Made by a program: the position numbers and the translations under genes. Positions 1 to 12,221 of a stretch of 64,000 bases of DNA are shown in pieces (within the stretch, counting starts at the first letter, position 1; each line of letters begins with the position of its first letter). The notes below the pieces were generated by a model. It searched no databases and was not told the origin of the DNA. It worked only from the letters and a program-made list of their open reading frames with translations. Source of the stretch: Pseudomonas moorei (GTDB lineage: Bacteria; Pseudomonadota; Gammaproteobacteria; Pseudomonadales; Pseudomonadaceae); assembly GCF_008801475.1 (NCBI RefSeq), contig NZ_VZPP01000002.1:310001-374000 (forward strand). The letters are read 5' to 3'.

Positions 1-170
1 CAGTCGATGAGAACTGGCTGGAAACGGCCTGTGAACGGCTGACCCTGTCGCTTCGCTCGGCGCATCGGTTGCTGAAGGTGGCGCGAACCCTGGCGGATCT
101 GGAACAGGTCGACGGGATCAAGCGGGAGCATCTGGCGGAGGCATTGCAGTATCGGCCTGCAACGCAATGA
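1..170 (+). CDS. comM: YifB/ComM-family Mg-chelatase-like AAA+ ATPase, C-terminal end only
   Basis: Only the last 55 codons are in the window; the reading frame enters at base 3 and ends at the TGA at 168-170. The visible peptide reads RLTLSLRSAHRLLKVARTLADLE and then HLAEALQYR, which is the typical C-terminal Mg_chelatase_C region of YifB/ComM proteins. The family is a hexameric AAA+ helicase that promotes branch migration during natural transformation (ComM). The P-loop lies outside the window, so activity cannot be judged. It converges on the chemoreceptor gene with only 33 bases between the two stops. Confidence 0.8.
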   Translation, partial: VDENWLETACERLTLSLRSAHRLLKVARTLADLEQVDGIKREHLAEALQYRPATQ

Positions 171-203
171 GTGCCTGCTCGCGATGACTATTTCAAAGGC
201 ACA

Positions 204-2180
204 TCAGCGAAACCGGTCGACCTCCGACCGCAAATCCGCCGCCAGCTTCTCCAGCTCTTTAGCAGTGACCGCCAGGTTCGACACCACTTCCCGCTGCTCG
301 CTGTTGGCCAGCGCAATGCTTTGCAAGTTACTGCTGAGCAACGTCGCCGTACTGCTCTGTTCCTGGGTCGCCGTGGTAATCGCGGCGAATTGCTGGCCGG
401 CTGAACGGCTTTGCTCATCGATATGTGCAAGTGCAGAAGCCACGTTGGCGTTGCGCGACAAGCCTTCCTGCATCAGCACATTACCCTGCTCCATGGTGCT
501 GATGGCGTTGCCGGTTTCCTGCTGAATGCTCTGGATCATCACGGAAATTTCGTCCGTGGCCTGACGGGTGCGCGAGGCGAGGTTACGCACTTCGTCGGCC
601 ACCACGGCAAAGCCACGCCCCTGCTCACCGGCACGCGCCGCTTCGATCGCGGCGTTGAGCGCCAATAAGTTGGTTTGTTCGGCAATCGAGGTGATGACGC
701 CAACGATGCCGCCGATTTCCTGGGAGCGCTGTCCCAAGGTATTGATCACCGTCGCCGTGCTGTTCAATGCGCCGGCAATTTGCTCAAGCGACGAGGACGC
801 TTCGTCCATCGACGTACGACCGATTTGCGTTTGCCGAGCGTTTTCCTGTGCCAGACGCTGGGTGCTGCCCATGTTGTCGGCAATGTTCAGGGAGGTGGCA
901 CTGAACTCTTCCACGGCCCCGGCCATGCTGGTGATCTCGCCCGATTGCTGCTCCATCCCTTCATAGGCACCGCCGGACAACCCGGACAAGGCCTGGGCGC
1001 GGCTGTTGACCTCCATCGAGGCGTTGCGGATGTGCTCGACCATGGTCGACAACGCCTGACTCATCTGGTTGAAGGCGCAAGCCAACTGGCCGATTTCATC
1101 GTTGCTCGACACGCTCAGACGCACGCTCAAATCACCGGCACCCAAGGCTTCGGCCTGACGCACCAGATCACCCAGCGGCGCCAGTTTGCTGCGCAACAGC
1201 CAGACCGCTGCGCCGACCGCCAGCAACATCGCCAACAGACTGCCGATGGCCAACTGGATACCGACGCTCCAGGTCACAGCGCTGATTTCGGTTTTCGGCA
1301 TGCTTGCCACCACCGACCACGGCCCGCCTTCAAACGGTACGGCAATGCTGTAGAAGTCTTCGGACTTGTCGCTCCAGAACTGGCCTTTGCCTGGCGTCTT
1401 GACCAGCGCCATGACCGCCGGGACGGCCTGATCCAGCGCTTGCACACCGGCAATCGGCACCAGCCATTTATTCTGCTCGTCCAGCAGTGCCAGGGAACCG
1501 GTCTGGCCGATGCGGAAACGCTTGAGGTTTTCGAACTGAGCATTTTGCGCGTCGGTGTAATCGAAGCCCACGAACAACACGGCAATCACCTTGCCGCTGC
1601 TGTCCCGTACCGGGGTGTATTGCGTCATGTAGGAGCGTTCGAACAGCAAGGCACGCCCGACATAGCTCTGCCCCGCCATCAGGCGTGCGTAGGCCGGGTG
1701 GGCGTGATCAAGCATCGTGCCGATGGCCCGGCTGCCGTCCTGTTTGCTCAGGGACGTACTGACCCGGATAAAGTCTTCGCCGCTGCGCACGAACACCGTG
1801 GCCGCACCGGCAGTCATCTGCTTGAACTCGTCCACTTCCTTGAAGTCGTTGTTCAGCACTTCGCTGCCCAGGTGCAGGCCTGGGGTCTGCGTGCCCGCCA
1901 CCGTCACCGGCTCATCCGGGTGCACGCTCAAGCCGGCACTGAAACGCTTCTCGAACAAACCCGCCAGGCGCTGGGTGCTTTCACGCAACGTGCCGTGGAA
2001 GGTGCTCAACTGATCGGCCAGCAACCGGGCCTCGCTGGTCAGGTGCTCTTCGCGGGTGGCCAGGTTGGCGGCATCTAGCGAACGCAGGGCGAACAAGGTG
2101 CTTGCGCTGATGACTGTCACCAGAATCAAGGCGAGCGCAAGACCCAGCTGTGAGGCGATCCGGGCACGAGGTTGAGGCAT
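204..2180 (-). CDS. methyl-accepting chemotaxis protein with periplasmic Cache-type sensor
   Basis: A 658-residue chemoreceptor that would pass ligand signals to CheA/CheW and the flagellar motor. Order: membrane segment at about 8-32, a long periplasmic region of about 265 residues resembling the Cache_3-Cache_2 fold ([17 protein letters not shown] and [10 protein letters not shown] stretches), second membrane segment at about 300-330, HAMP at about 330-385, then the cytoplasmic signalling hairpin with the conserved tip [19 protein letters not shown]. The ATG at 2180 is chosen over an in-frame codon 45 bases upstream because an AGGAG lies just before it. Ligand is unknown. A sigma-28-like promoter precedes it. 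It is not in an operon. Confidence 0.93.
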   Translation of the reverse strand: MPQPRARIASQLGLALALILVTVISASTLFALRSLDAANLATREEHLTSEARLLADQLSTFHGTLRESTQRLAGLFEKRFSAGLSVHPDEPVTVAGTQTPGLHLGSEVLNNDFKEVDEFKQMTAGAATVFVRSGEDFIRVSTSLSKQDGSRAIGTMLDHAHPAYARLMAGQSYVGRALLFERSYMTQYTPVRDSSGKVIAVLFVGFDYTDAQNAQFENLKRFRIGQTGSLALLDEQNKWLVPIAGVQALDQAVPAVMALVKTPGKGQFWSDKSEDFYSIAVPFEGGPWSVVASMPKTEISAVTWSVGIQLAIGSLLAMLLAVGAAVWLLRSKLAPLGDLVRQAEALGAGDLSVRLSVSSNDEIGQLACAFNQMSQALSTMVEHIRNASMEVNSRAQALSGLSGGAYEGMEQQSGEITSMAGAVEEFSATSLNIADNMGSTQRLAQENARQTQIGRTSMDEASSSLEQIAGALNSTATVINTLGQRSQEIGGIVGVITSIAEQTNLLALNAAIEAARAGEQGRGFAVVADEVRNLASRTRQATDEISVMIQSIQQETGNAISTMEQGNVLMQEGLSRNANVASALAHIDEQSRSAGQQFAAITTATQEQSSTATLLSSNLQSIALANSEQREVVSNLAVTAKELEKLAADLRSEVDRFR

Positions 2181-2285
2181 GACGGCTCCTGGCCGAGCGA
2201 GCGGATCATCCTGATCACGGCGCACTCAGCAAAAGTTTCTGATGATGGGAAAGCGTCGAACCTGCACGAAGGTCCCATGTGCAGC

Positions 2286-2312
2286 TATTCGGCGGTGAAC
2301 GGGAATACTTGA
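2286..2312 (-). promoter_or_regulatory. candidate FliA (sigma-28) promoter of the chemoreceptor gene
   Basis: On the minus strand TCAA (2312-2309) is followed after exactly 15 bases by GCCGAATA (2293-2286). The known flagellar sigma-28 consensus is TAAA or TCAA, 15 bases, GCCGATAA, so the first element and spacing fit and the second matches 6 of 8. It lies about 105 bases upstream of the chosen start at 2180. Sigma-28 control is usual for chemoreceptor genes in Pseudomonas; its use here is inferred. Confidence 0.55.
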
Positions 2313-2363
2313 GCGTTTGACCCGGATATAGCTCAAGCCCGTCGCCGTTGAGGCTCTATCGAT

Positions 2364-3284
2364 TCAGCTCAAGTGCTCGACATCCGGCAACTCCATCGCC
2401 CGGACCTCACTTTGCAAGAAGTCGCTGAGCCGACGCATGCGCTCGCCACCGGGGCGGGTTTTCGGCCAGACCAGGTAATAACGCTCGCCGCTTGCGACAG
2501 CGGTTGGCCATGGCAGGCTCAAGCGTCCCTGTGCCACATCTTCCGCCACCATCAGCAGATCGCCCATGGACACGCCGTAGCCGCGGGCGGCCGCGATCAT
2601 GCCCAGTTCCAGCGTATCGAACACCTGGCCACCCTTGAGCGACACTTGATCGGCCAGGCCCATGCGCTCCAGCCAGTTACGCCAGTCGCGGCGGTCCGGT
2701 GTCGGGTGCAGCAACTCGGTGTTTGCCAGCCGCGCCGCATCCCAAGGCTGATCATTCGGCAGGTTGGGCGCGCCCACTGGAATCAGTTCCTCGGGAAACA
2801 GGTAACTCGCCTCCCAATCCGGCGGGAAGTGCCCGTTGCTCAGCAATACCGCGCAGTCGAACGGCTCCTCGTTGAAATCCACAGAATCGACATCCATCCA
2901 GGCGCTGGTCAATTGCACCTCGTTGCCCGGTTGCAAATGGCGGAAGCGACTCAGGCGCGCCAGCAACCAGCGCATGGTCAGGGTCGACGGGGCTTTCATG
3001 CGCAGGATGTCGTCTTCGGCGCGCAGGGTGTTACAGGCGCGCTCCAGGGCGGTGAAGCCCTCGCGGATGCCCGGTAATAGCAAGCGCGCCGACTCGGTCA
3101 GTTGCAGATGACGGCCACTGCGATGAAACAGGCGACAGGCAAAGTGCTCTTCGAGCGTACGAATGTGCCGGCTGACCGCACTCTGCGTGATCGACAGTTC
3201 TTCGGCCGCTCGTGTGAACGAACTGTGCCGCGCCGCAGCTTCGAATGCGCGCAAGGCATACAAGGGAGGGAGACGACGTGACAT
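2364..3284 (-). CDS. LysR-family transcriptional regulator, GcvA type
   Basis: A 306-residue DNA-binding regulator. The N-terminal winged helix-turn-helix (about residues 5-65) carries LRAFEAAARHSSFTRAAEELSITQSAVSRHIRTLEE, and the rest is a LysR substrate-binding domain. The start MSRRLPPLYALRAFE is typical of the GcvA subgroup. I chose ATG 3284 because AGGAG precedes it by about eight bases; the longer frame to 3380 lacks such support. It is divergent from the MATE transporter gene with about 150 bases between, so control of that pump is possible but unproven. Effector unknown. Confidence 0.88.
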   Translation of the reverse strand: MSRRLPPLYALRAFEAAARHSSFTRAAEELSITQSAVSRHIRTLEEHFACRLFHRSGRHLQLTESARLLLPGIREGFTALERACNTLRAEDDILRMKAPSTLTMRWLLARLSRFRHLQPGNEVQLTSAWMDVDSVDFNEEPFDCAVLLSNGHFPPDWEASYLFPEELIPVGAPNLPNDQPWDAARLANTELLHPTPDRRDWRNWLERMGLADQVSLKGGQVFDTLELGMIAAARGYGVSMGDLLMVAEDVAQGRLSLPWPTAVASGERYYLVWPKTRPGGERMRRLSDFLQSEVRAMELPDVEHLS

Positions 3285-3433
3285 TGGGAAAGCTCCTACA
3301 GCGGGATTTGGCCACCCTAGCAGAAACTCTCTAGCATGAGTTTGAATCATGCCACCCATCCTTTTTATCCCTTTGTGCATTCCGTCCAGAGCGCCGAGAA
3401 TCGACGCTTTCCTGTCCTCTTTGATAAACGAGC

Positions 3434-4840
3434 GTGATGACCATGCAGCATCCAGCGCGTATTGAACTCTGGGCCATCCTGCGGCTGGCGGGGCCGTTGA
3501 TTGCCTCGCAGTTGGCGCACATGTTGATGGTCCTCACCGACACCTTGATGATGGCGCGCCTGAGCCCCGAGGCACTGGCCGGCGGCGGGCTCGGCGCGGC
3601 GACCTATTCGTTCGTGTCCATTTTCTGCATTGGCGTCATTGCGGCAGTCGGCACCCTGGTGGCGATCCGTCAGGGTGCCGGCGACATCCTCGGCGCGACC
3701 CGGTTGACCCAGGCCGGGTTGTGGCTGGCGTGGCTGATGGCGCTGGTCGCCGGACTGCTGTTGTGGAATCTGAAACCGGTGCTGCTGCTGTTCGGCCAGA
3801 CTGAAAGCAACGTCCAGTCGGCCGGGCAGTTCCTGATCTTTCTGCCGTTCGCCCTCCCCGGCTATCTGAGCTTCATGGCCCTGCGTGGCTTCACCAGCGC
3901 CATCGGCCGTGCGACGCCAGTGATGGTGATCAGCCTGGGCGGTACGGTGGCGAACTTCCTGCTCAACTACGCCTTGATTACCGGCATGTTTGGCCTGCCT
4001 AAACTGGGGCTGATGGGTATTGGCCTGGTCACGGCGATTGTCGCCAACCTCATGGCCCTGGTATTGGCGCTGCATATTCGCCGGCACCCGGCTTACGACG
4101 CCTATCCGCTGCGTCAGGGCCTGCTGCGGCTCAACCGACAGTACCTGAAAGAGCTATGGCGCCTGGGCCTGCCGATTGGCGGCACTTACGCGGTGGAGGT
4201 CGGGCTGTTTGCCTTCGCGGCGCTGTGCATGGGCACCATGGGCAGCACGCAATTGGGCGCACACCAGATCGCCCTGCAGATCGTCTCGGTGGCGTTCATG
4301 GTACCGGCGGGGATTTCCTACGCGATCACCATGCGCATCGGCCAGCACTACGGTGCCGGGCAACTGCTCGATGCACGACTGGCTGGCCGGGTCGGCCTCG
4401 CTTTCGGTGCCGCGGCGATGCTGTGTTTCGCGATGGTGTTCTGGCTGTTGCCGAACCAGTTGGTGGGCCTGTTTCTTGACCACAACGACCCGGCGTTTCG
4501 CGACGTCATCCACTTGGCGGTGAGCCTGTTGGCGGTCGCAGCGTGGTTCGAACTGTTCGACGGTACGCAAACCATCGCCATGGGCTGCATTCGTGGACTC
4601 AAGGACGCCAAGACCACATTCCTGGTCGGTCTGGCTTGCTATTGGCTGATCGGCGCGCCTGCGGCGTGGTGGATGGCGTTCGACTTGCAATGGGGGCCGA
4701 CGGGCGTCTGGTGGGGCCTGGCGCTGGGCCTGGCGTGCTCGGCGGTGAGTTTGACGCTGGCGTTCGAGTGGAAGATGAAGCGAATGATTCGGCAGGACAC
4801 GACATCAGAGCAGCGCTTCGGGTTTGCTCAGACTGACTGA
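3434..4840 (+). CDS. MATE-family multidrug/Na+ (or H+) antiporter, NorM/PmpM-like
   Basis: A 468-residue inner-membrane efflux protein with 12 predicted hydrophobic segments and two MATE halves. It begins LRLAGPLIASQLAHMLMVLTDTLMMARLSPEALAGGGL, a classic MatE opening. The family exports cationic drugs and dyes in exchange for Na+ or protons. The longest frame uses GTG at 3434; ATG codons at 3437 and 3443 are equally possible and change only the first three residues. Synteny places it at the PA5294 position. Divergent LysR gene next door; a REP pair follows the stop. Confidence 0.9.
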   Translation: MMTMQHPARIELWAILRLAGPLIASQLAHMLMVLTDTLMMARLSPEALAGGGLGAATYSFVSIFCIGVIAAVGTLVAIRQGAGDILGATRLTQAGLWLAWLMALVAGLLLWNLKPVLLLFGQTESNVQSAGQFLIFLPFALPGYLSFMALRGFTSAIGRATPVMVISLGGTVANFLLNYALITGMFGLPKLGLMGIGLVTAIVANLMALVLALHIRRHPAYDAYPLRQGLLRLNRQYLKELWRLGLPIGGTYAVEVGLFAFAALCMGTMGSTQLGAHQIALQIVSVAFMVPAGISYAITMRIGQHYGAGQLLDARLAGRVGLAFGAAAMLCFAMVFWLLPNQLVGLFLDHNDPAFRDVIHLAVSLLAVAAWFELFDGTQTIAMGCIRGLKDAKTTFLVGLACYWLIGAPAAWWMAFDLQWGPTGVWWGLALGLACSAVSLTLAFEWKMKRMIRQDTTSEQRFGFAQTD

Positions 4841-4847
4841 GATCCCT

Positions 4848-4949
4848 TGTAGGAGTGAGCTTGCTCGCGATAAACCTGAAAACGCCGCGGGGCACCTGCC
4901 AACCGGCATTATCGTTGTCGTTCATCGCGAGCAAGCTCGCTCCTGCAGG
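4848..4949. repeat. REP pair in inverted orientation (BIME)
   Basis: Two Pseudomonas REP units face each other: GGAGTGAGCTTGCTCGCGAT near 4851-4870 and ATCGCGAGCAAGCTCGCTCC near 4924-4943, separated by about 50 unrelated bases. It fills the gap between two converging genes and could form a long hairpin in either transcript. Confidence 0.9.
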
Positions 4950-4975
4950 GCTCCGTGGCAGCCTATTATTCGCGG

Positions 4976-6649
4976 TCAGCTCACCACTTCCAGCATCGCC
5001 TGCTGGCTGGAATCAAACGTCAGGTAGTCCACCAGATCCGCCAGGGCCAACGGCTTGCTGATCAGATAACCCTGCACCTGATCGCAATCAAACCCGCGCA
5101 ACAGCTCCAGTTGCTCCGGGGTTTCCACCCCTTCGGCGACGACTTCGAGGTTGAGGTTGTGCGCCAGGTTGATCATGGCGTGGACCAGTTTGCGATTCTC
5201 TTCCCGCTGCTCCATGCCGCCGACGAAGCTCTTGTCGATCTTGAGCAAGGTAATCGGCAGGCTGTTGAGGTGTACGAACGACGAGAACCCGGTACCGAAA
5301 TCGTCGAGGGAGAAACGCACCCCCAGGCGCCCCAGGGCGTCCATGGTCTGCTTGACCAGATCACTGCGGCGCATGACCGCGGTTTCGGTCAATTCGAACT
5401 CCAGCCACTGCGCCTCGACGCCACGTTCGGCAATCAGCCGGCTAAGGGTCGAGAGCAACTGGCTGTCCTGAAACTGCCTGAACGACAGATTGATCGCCAT
5501 GTGCAACGGCGGCAAGCCGCGCTCACGCAGGGCCTGCATGTCGCGCAAGGCCCGGGAAATCACCCAGTAGCCCAGTGGCACGATCAAGCCGCTTTGCTCG
5601 GCCAGCGGCACGAATTCACTCGGCGGCAGCAAGCCACGCTCGCCATGACGCCAGCGCACCAATGCCTCGAGGCCGACGATCTGCCCGTCCTCAAGGTTCA
5701 GGCGTGGCTGGTAATGCAGTTCCAGCTCATCGCGGCGCAATGCCCGGCGCAGTTCGCTTTCGAGGTCGGCGATGCTGCGGGCATTGCGGTTGATGCGCTC
5801 GTTGAAGATATGAAAGGTACAGCCCTGTGTGCTCTTGGCCTGCTGCATGGCGATGTGTGCGTGCCACATCAACGGGTCGGCACCGGCCTGGGCCCGAGCG
5901 TGGGCGATACCCAGGCTGGAGCCGATCAACAGGCTTTCGCCATCGACCCAATACGGCTCGGCCAGCGCTTCGGTGATGCGCTCGGCCATCCACTCGGCGC
6001 GCTGAGGGGCGCGGCGGGTGTCGATCAGCAAGGCGAATTCATCACTGCCCAGCCGTGCCAGTTGATCGCCGGCCTCAAGCTGGCTTTTGAGCCGCGCGAC
6101 CACTTGCAGAATCAACCGGTCACCGGCCTGGTGGCCAAGGGCATCATTGGCGTGACGGAAGTTGTCGAGATCGAGGTGGCCCAGCGCCAGGCCACGCCCT
6201 TCGTTTTCGGCCAATCGGGCCGTCAACAATGTCTGGAAGCCCTGACGATTGGCAATGCCGGTCAAAGGGTCTTGTTCGGCGAGACGCTGCAGGGTGTTTT
6301 CCAGTACCCCGCGCTCGCGCACATGCCGCAGGCACCGGCGCAGCATGCCCGGGTCGAGATGGTCGCGTACCAGCCAGTCACTCACACCGTCGGGTGGCGT
6401 CAGCGGTTCATGCTCAAGCAGCAAAACCGTCGGCAGACAGCAACGGCCAGGCGCCGGCTGAAGAGCCGGGATCGTCAACAACACCGCGCTGCGGTTGTCG
6501 TCGAACAGACTGCTGACCGACTCCCAACTCGGCGCGCTGATGAGCACGGCCGAGCTCCCCATCGGAGCCAGACACTCGCGCAACAACGCTGCCCACGCCG
6601 GCTCTTCGGCCAGTAGCAGCAAACGCAAGGGTTCGACAGGCGTAGACAA
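4976..6649 (-). CDS. pseudo-receiver / degenerate GGDEF / EAL cyclic-di-GMP phosphodiesterase
   Basis: A 557-residue cytoplasmic signalling protein. Residues 1 to about 120 look like a response-regulator fold but lack the usual acidic pocket and phospho-acceptor (LRLLLLAEEPAW replaces the normal DD motif). A GGDEF domain at about 130-290 has LGSDEF in place of GGDEF near residue 200, so cyclase activity is unlikely. The EAL domain from about 300 keeps GLEALVRW, DDFGTGFSS and AEGVE, so c-di-GMP hydrolysis is likely. Position and architecture match PA5295 (ProE). The start is a TTG at 6649 with AGGGAG six bases upstream. No partner gene in an operon. Confidence 0.88.
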   Translation of the reverse strand: MSTPVEPLRLLLLAEEPAWAALLRECLAPMGSSAVLISAPSWESVSSLFDDNRSAVLLTIPALQPAPGRCCLPTVLLLEHEPLTPPDGVSDWLVRDHLDPGMLRRCLRHVRERGVLENTLQRLAEQDPLTGIANRQGFQTLLTARLAENEGRGLALGHLDLDNFRHANDALGHQAGDRLILQVVARLKSQLEAGDQLARLGSDEFALLIDTRRAPQRAEWMAERITEALAEPYWVDGESLLIGSSLGIAHARAQAGADPLMWHAHIAMQQAKSTQGCTFHIFNERINRNARSIADLESELRRALRRDELELHYQPRLNLEDGQIVGLEALVRWRHGERGLLPPSEFVPLAEQSGLIVPLGYWVISRALRDMQALRERGLPPLHMAINLSFRQFQDSQLLSTLSRLIAERGVEAQWLEFELTETAVMRRSDLVKQTMDALGRLGVRFSLDDFGTGFSSFVHLNSLPITLLKIDKSFVGGMEQREENRKLVHAMINLAHNLNLEVVAEGVETPEQLELLRGFDCDQVQGYLISKPLALADLVDYLTFDSSQQAMLEVVS

Positions 6650-6913
6650 GCTAGCTCCCTAGACTCTGCAAAGATGTAGGCGATGGGCATTATGCCGTGC
6701 CGATAACTAATGACCAATGACATCAGTTATCAAAACGAGGCCTTTGTATCCGGAATTACGAACATTAGACGCAATTTCCTCGCGCATCCTGCGTGAAAGT
6801 AACAAAACCGGCAAATAGAGATCGCGTTATACGTCACAAGTCGGAGAGAGCAGCACAAATCGCTGAGCCTGTTAAAATGCCGGCCCATTTCGTCCTGACT
6901 CCTGAATTTACGT

Positions 6914-9552
<2,639 letters not shown>

Positions 9553-9571
9553 CGTCCGAACACTGCAATAC

Positions 9572-9597
9572 CTGTGGGAGCGAGCTTACTCCCACAG
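9572..9597. repeat. short REP-like hairpin between converging genes
   Basis: CTGTGGGAG and CTCCCACAG form a perfect nine-base stem around the loop CGAGCTTA. It sits between the xpt stop and the stop of the CoA-transferase gene and may end both transcripts. The sequence looks like a REP unit that lost its GCGAT end. Confidence 0.8.
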
Positions 9598-9614
9598 TGG
9601 TTTTCGGCTATCCG

Positions 9615-11537
9615 TCAGGGAGCGGTGGCCTTGAGGCCCGCAAGCAACAACCGCTGATACAAATCCTCTTTCAATCCTTCAGGTTTGGTCAGCTGCATGC
9701 GCTCCAGATGCTCAGGAAACGCCGCTGGCTCCGGCGCATCCAGCGCAGCCTTGCCCAGTTCCAGAATCTCGCTCAGTTTGAATTTGCTCTTGAGCCAATT
9801 CAGCGCCCGCAACACATCCCGCTCCACGCCAGTGAAATCACAGCCCAACGGATACTCCGGAAACAAATGCGGATGCCGCGCCTGAATCGCCTGCAAACGT
9901 TGCGGACGGTTGTCGGTGAAACGCGGATCAAGGCGGAAATCCTTCGGTAATTTGCCGACCTTCTGCGCTTGCTCGATCAGCCCCGGCTGGAAACGTGAGT
10001 CGCTGATATTCAACAACGCTTCAATCACTGCCGCATCGGTCTTGCCCCGCAGATCGGCGATGCCGTACTCGGTGACGACGATGTCGCGCAAATGCCGTGG
10101 AATCGTGCAGTGACCATACTCCCAAACCATGTTGGAACTGACCTCGCCACCCGACTCGCGCCAGCTGCGCAGCAACAGTATCGAGCGCGCACCCTGCAGC
10201 GCATGACCCTGGGCAACGAAGTTGTATTGCCCGCCCACTCCGCTGAGCACACGTCCGTCCTCCAGTTGATCCGCCACGCCTGCACCAAGCAAGGTCATGG
10301 TGAATGCGGTGTTGATGAACCGTGCATCGAGGCGCTGCAAGCGCTTCAATTCTTCCTGGCCGTAGAGTTCGTTGATGTAGCTGATGCGGGTCATGTTGAA
10401 TTCGAGTCGCTTGCCTTGTGGCAATTCACGCAAGCGCTCATAGAAACTGCGCGGCCCGAGAAAGAAGCCGCCATGCACCGAAATGCCGTCAGTCTGTGTC
10501 GCTTCGTCCAGAGTGCCGGCATTCGCCTGTTGCTGAGTCGGCACATCCGGGTAGACCTTGCGCCGCACGATCCCGGCATCCGCCAGCACCAGCAGGCCGT
10601 TGACGAACATTTCGCTGCAACCGTAAAGGCCTTTGGCGAACGGCTCGGTGCCGCCTTCGCGCTCGATCAATTGTGCCCACTGGCTCAGATTCAGATCCGC
10701 CAACAGCGCCTTGTAGCCGCTGTTATCGGCCTGCCGCGCCAGCAACGCAGCGGTCAGCGCATCGCCCATGGCGCCGATGCCGATCTGCAAGGTGCCGCCA
10801 TCGCGGACCAGCGTGCTGGCGTGCAAACCGATGAAGTGATCCTGGAACCCCACTGGCATGTTCGGCGTGGAGAACAGCGTGGTGCTGTCCTTCGCGTCGA
10901 TCAACAGGTCAAACGTATCGATGGCGACTTCGGCATCACCGGGCATGTAGGGCAAATCGTTGTGCACCTGGCCGAGCATCAGGATCGTTTCCCCGGCAGC
11001 CCGGCGCTTGGCGATCATCGGCAACAGGTCGAGGGTGATGTCCGGGTTGCAGCTCAGGCTCAAACGGTCCGGGTGCTCGGCATGACTGGCCACCAACTGT
11101 GCAACCAGGTTCAACCCGGCGGCGTTGATGTCCCGCGCGGCATGGCTGTAGTTGCTGCTGACATAGTCCTGTTGCGCGCACGCACTGTGTAGCAGGCTGC
11201 CGGGCTGCATGAAGAACTGCTGGATATGGATGTTTCCCGGCAGGCTGTCGCGACGCAGATCGGCAAGAAAATCCAGTTCCGGATAGTCGCCGAAAACCCG
11301 TTCGGTGAAAGGTTCGAGGAAGCGCTTTTGCAATCCATCGCCCAACGCAGGGCGTCCCAGGCACAGCGCGGTGTAGATCGTCAGTCGCCGCTCCGGCATT
11401 TGCGCGACACGTTGGTACAACGCGTTAACGAAGTGATTGGGCTTGCCCAGGCCCAAAGGCAGGCCCATGTGAATATGCGCCGGCAACCGCGCCAACACGT
11501 CATCAACCGCTTGCTCGATAGAACACAGCTGAACCAT
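9615..11537 (-). CDS. acetyl-CoA hydrolase/transferase family protein (long form)
   Basis: A 640-residue cytoplasmic enzyme with the two halves of the CoA-transferase/acetyl-CoA hydrolase fold. The C-terminal half shows LSGVGGQYNFVAQGHALQGARSIL and VTEYGIADLRGKTD, typical of AcetylCoA_hyd_C. It probably moves CoA between short acyl groups or hydrolyses acetyl-CoA; the substrate is not readable. About 100 residues longer than the Cat1-type enzymes. ATG 11537 has GGAGG just upstream; the frame to 11750 merely runs into a REP element. It sits in the PP_5266-like position by memory of P. putida. Confidence 0.85.
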   Translation of the reverse strand: MVQLCSIEQAVDDVLARLPAHIHMGLPLGLGKPNHFVNALYQRVAQMPERRLTIYTALCLGRPALGDGLQKRFLEPFTERVFGDYPELDFLADLRRDSLPGNIHIQQFFMQPGSLLHSACAQQDYVSSNYSHAARDINAAGLNLVAQLVASHAEHPDRLSLSCNPDITLDLLPMIAKRRAAGETILMLGQVHNDLPYMPGDAEVAIDTFDLLIDAKDSTTLFSTPNMPVGFQDHFIGLHASTLVRDGGTLQIGIGAMGDALTAALLARQADNSGYKALLADLNLSQWAQLIEREGGTEPFAKGLYGCSEMFVNGLLVLADAGIVRRKVYPDVPTQQQANAGTLDEATQTDGISVHGGFFLGPRSFYERLRELPQGKRLEFNMTRISYINELYGQEELKRLQRLDARFINTAFTMTLLGAGVADQLEDGRVLSGVGGQYNFVAQGHALQGARSILLLRSWRESGGEVSSNMVWEYGHCTIPRHLRDIVVTEYGIADLRGKTDAAVIEALLNISDSRFQPGLIEQAQKVGKLPKDFRLDPRFTDNRPQRLQAIQARHPHLFPEYPLGCDFTGVERDVLRALNWLKSKFKLSEILELGKAALDAPEPAAFPEHLERMQLTKPEGLKEDLYQRLLLAGLKATAP

Positions 11538-11626
11538 CCGAACCTCCCTTACATTCCATGACGTGGGGTTGGACTGAGCTTGCCGGGTCTTGGCTGCAAA
11601 GAACAGCCCGCTAGAAACACAAAACC

Positions 11627-11724
11627 CTGTAGGAGCGAGCTCGCGATGGTCGTCAACGATAACCTGGTGAACCTGACACGCCTCGGCGCCTTCGAAACCA
11701 TCGCGAGCAAGCTCGCTCCTACAG
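11627..11724. repeat. REP pair, left unit with a 4-base core deletion
   Basis: The right unit ATCGCGAGCAAGCTCGCTCC (about 11700-11719) is intact. The left unit reads GGAGCGAGCTCGCGATGG near 11632 and lacks the TTGC of the normal core. It lies between the cytochrome gene and the CoA-transferase gene, both on the minus strand. Confidence 0.88.
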
Positions 11725-11748
11725 GGGGTGGCGGCGATCAGCAGGCAC

Positions 11749-11775
11749 AAAAAAACCGTCCTGAGACGGTTTTTT
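11749..11775 (-). terminator. rho-independent terminator of the cytochrome c5 gene
   Basis: Stem AAAAAACCGTC / GACGGTTTTTT with loop CTGA, 18 bases beyond the stop codon at 11793. A and T runs on both sides mean it could work in both directions. Confidence 0.9.
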
Positions 11776-11792
11776 GCGAAAGATGCGGCGCC

Positions 11793-12221
11793 TTATTTCA
11801 GGCCGGACATCTTCTGGATCGCGCCTTTGAGCTCGGCGTCGGAGCAATCGGCGCAGGTGCCTTTAGGCGGCATCGAGTTGATACCGGTAATGGCTTTGGC
11901 CAGGATGCCGTCCAGGCCGCCCTGGTGATCGGCACGGTCTTTCCAGGCGGCGGTATCACCGATTTTTGGTGAGCCCAGCAGGCCGGTACCGTGGCAAGCG
12001 TTGCAATGTTTTGCAATCACTTCATCAGGCGTCTTGGCACCGCCACCGCCGCCGGCAGAGGCGGCGACTTCCATGCCCTTGCACTCTTTACCCTGTACGC
12101 AAACCTGGCCGACTGGCTCAAGGCGCTTGGCAATTTCGTCGTTGGTCGCAGCTTGAGCGCTGACAGCCCAGAGGGCCAATACGGTTGCTGGTACGGCCAG
12201 CATTTTCATAATTAGATTCAC
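11793..12221 (-). CDS. cycB: cytochrome c5 (periplasmic c-type cytochrome)
   Basis: A 142-residue exported electron carrier. It has a Sec signal peptide ending near AQAA (about residue 25), a glycine-rich linker, the haem motif CNACH, a downstream methionine in the GINSMPPKG loop as axial ligand, and a second cysteine pair CADC typical of the c5 subgroup. The GTG at 12221 is preferred because GAGGGTGA lies about eight bases upstream; ATG 12209 would shorten it by four residues. The family donates electrons to terminal oxidases or other periplasmic acceptors. Own terminator follows. Confidence 0.9.
   Translation of the reverse strand: MNLIMKMLAVPATVLALWAVSAQAATNDEIAKRLEPVGQVCVQGKECKGMEVAASAGGGGGAKTPDEVIAKHCNACHGTGLLGSPKIGDTAAWKDRADHQGGLDGILAKAITGINSMPPKGTCADCSDAELKGAIQKMSGLK

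Noticed and set aside
675..2078. 467-codon plus-strand open frame opposite the chemoreceptor
   Set aside because: Product is rich in His, Arg and Gln without any domain, and it lies wholly opposite a gene with clear motifs; a usual effect of high-GC codon bias.
4955..6616. 553-codon plus-strand frame opposite the EAL gene
   Set aside because: No recognisable domain or ribosome-binding site; the minus-strand gene has GGDEF/EAL motifs.
11538..11750. 71-codon N-terminal extension of the acetyl-CoA hydrolase gene
   Set aside because: It translates a REP element (CRSELARD peptide) and skips the strong GGAGG before 11537.
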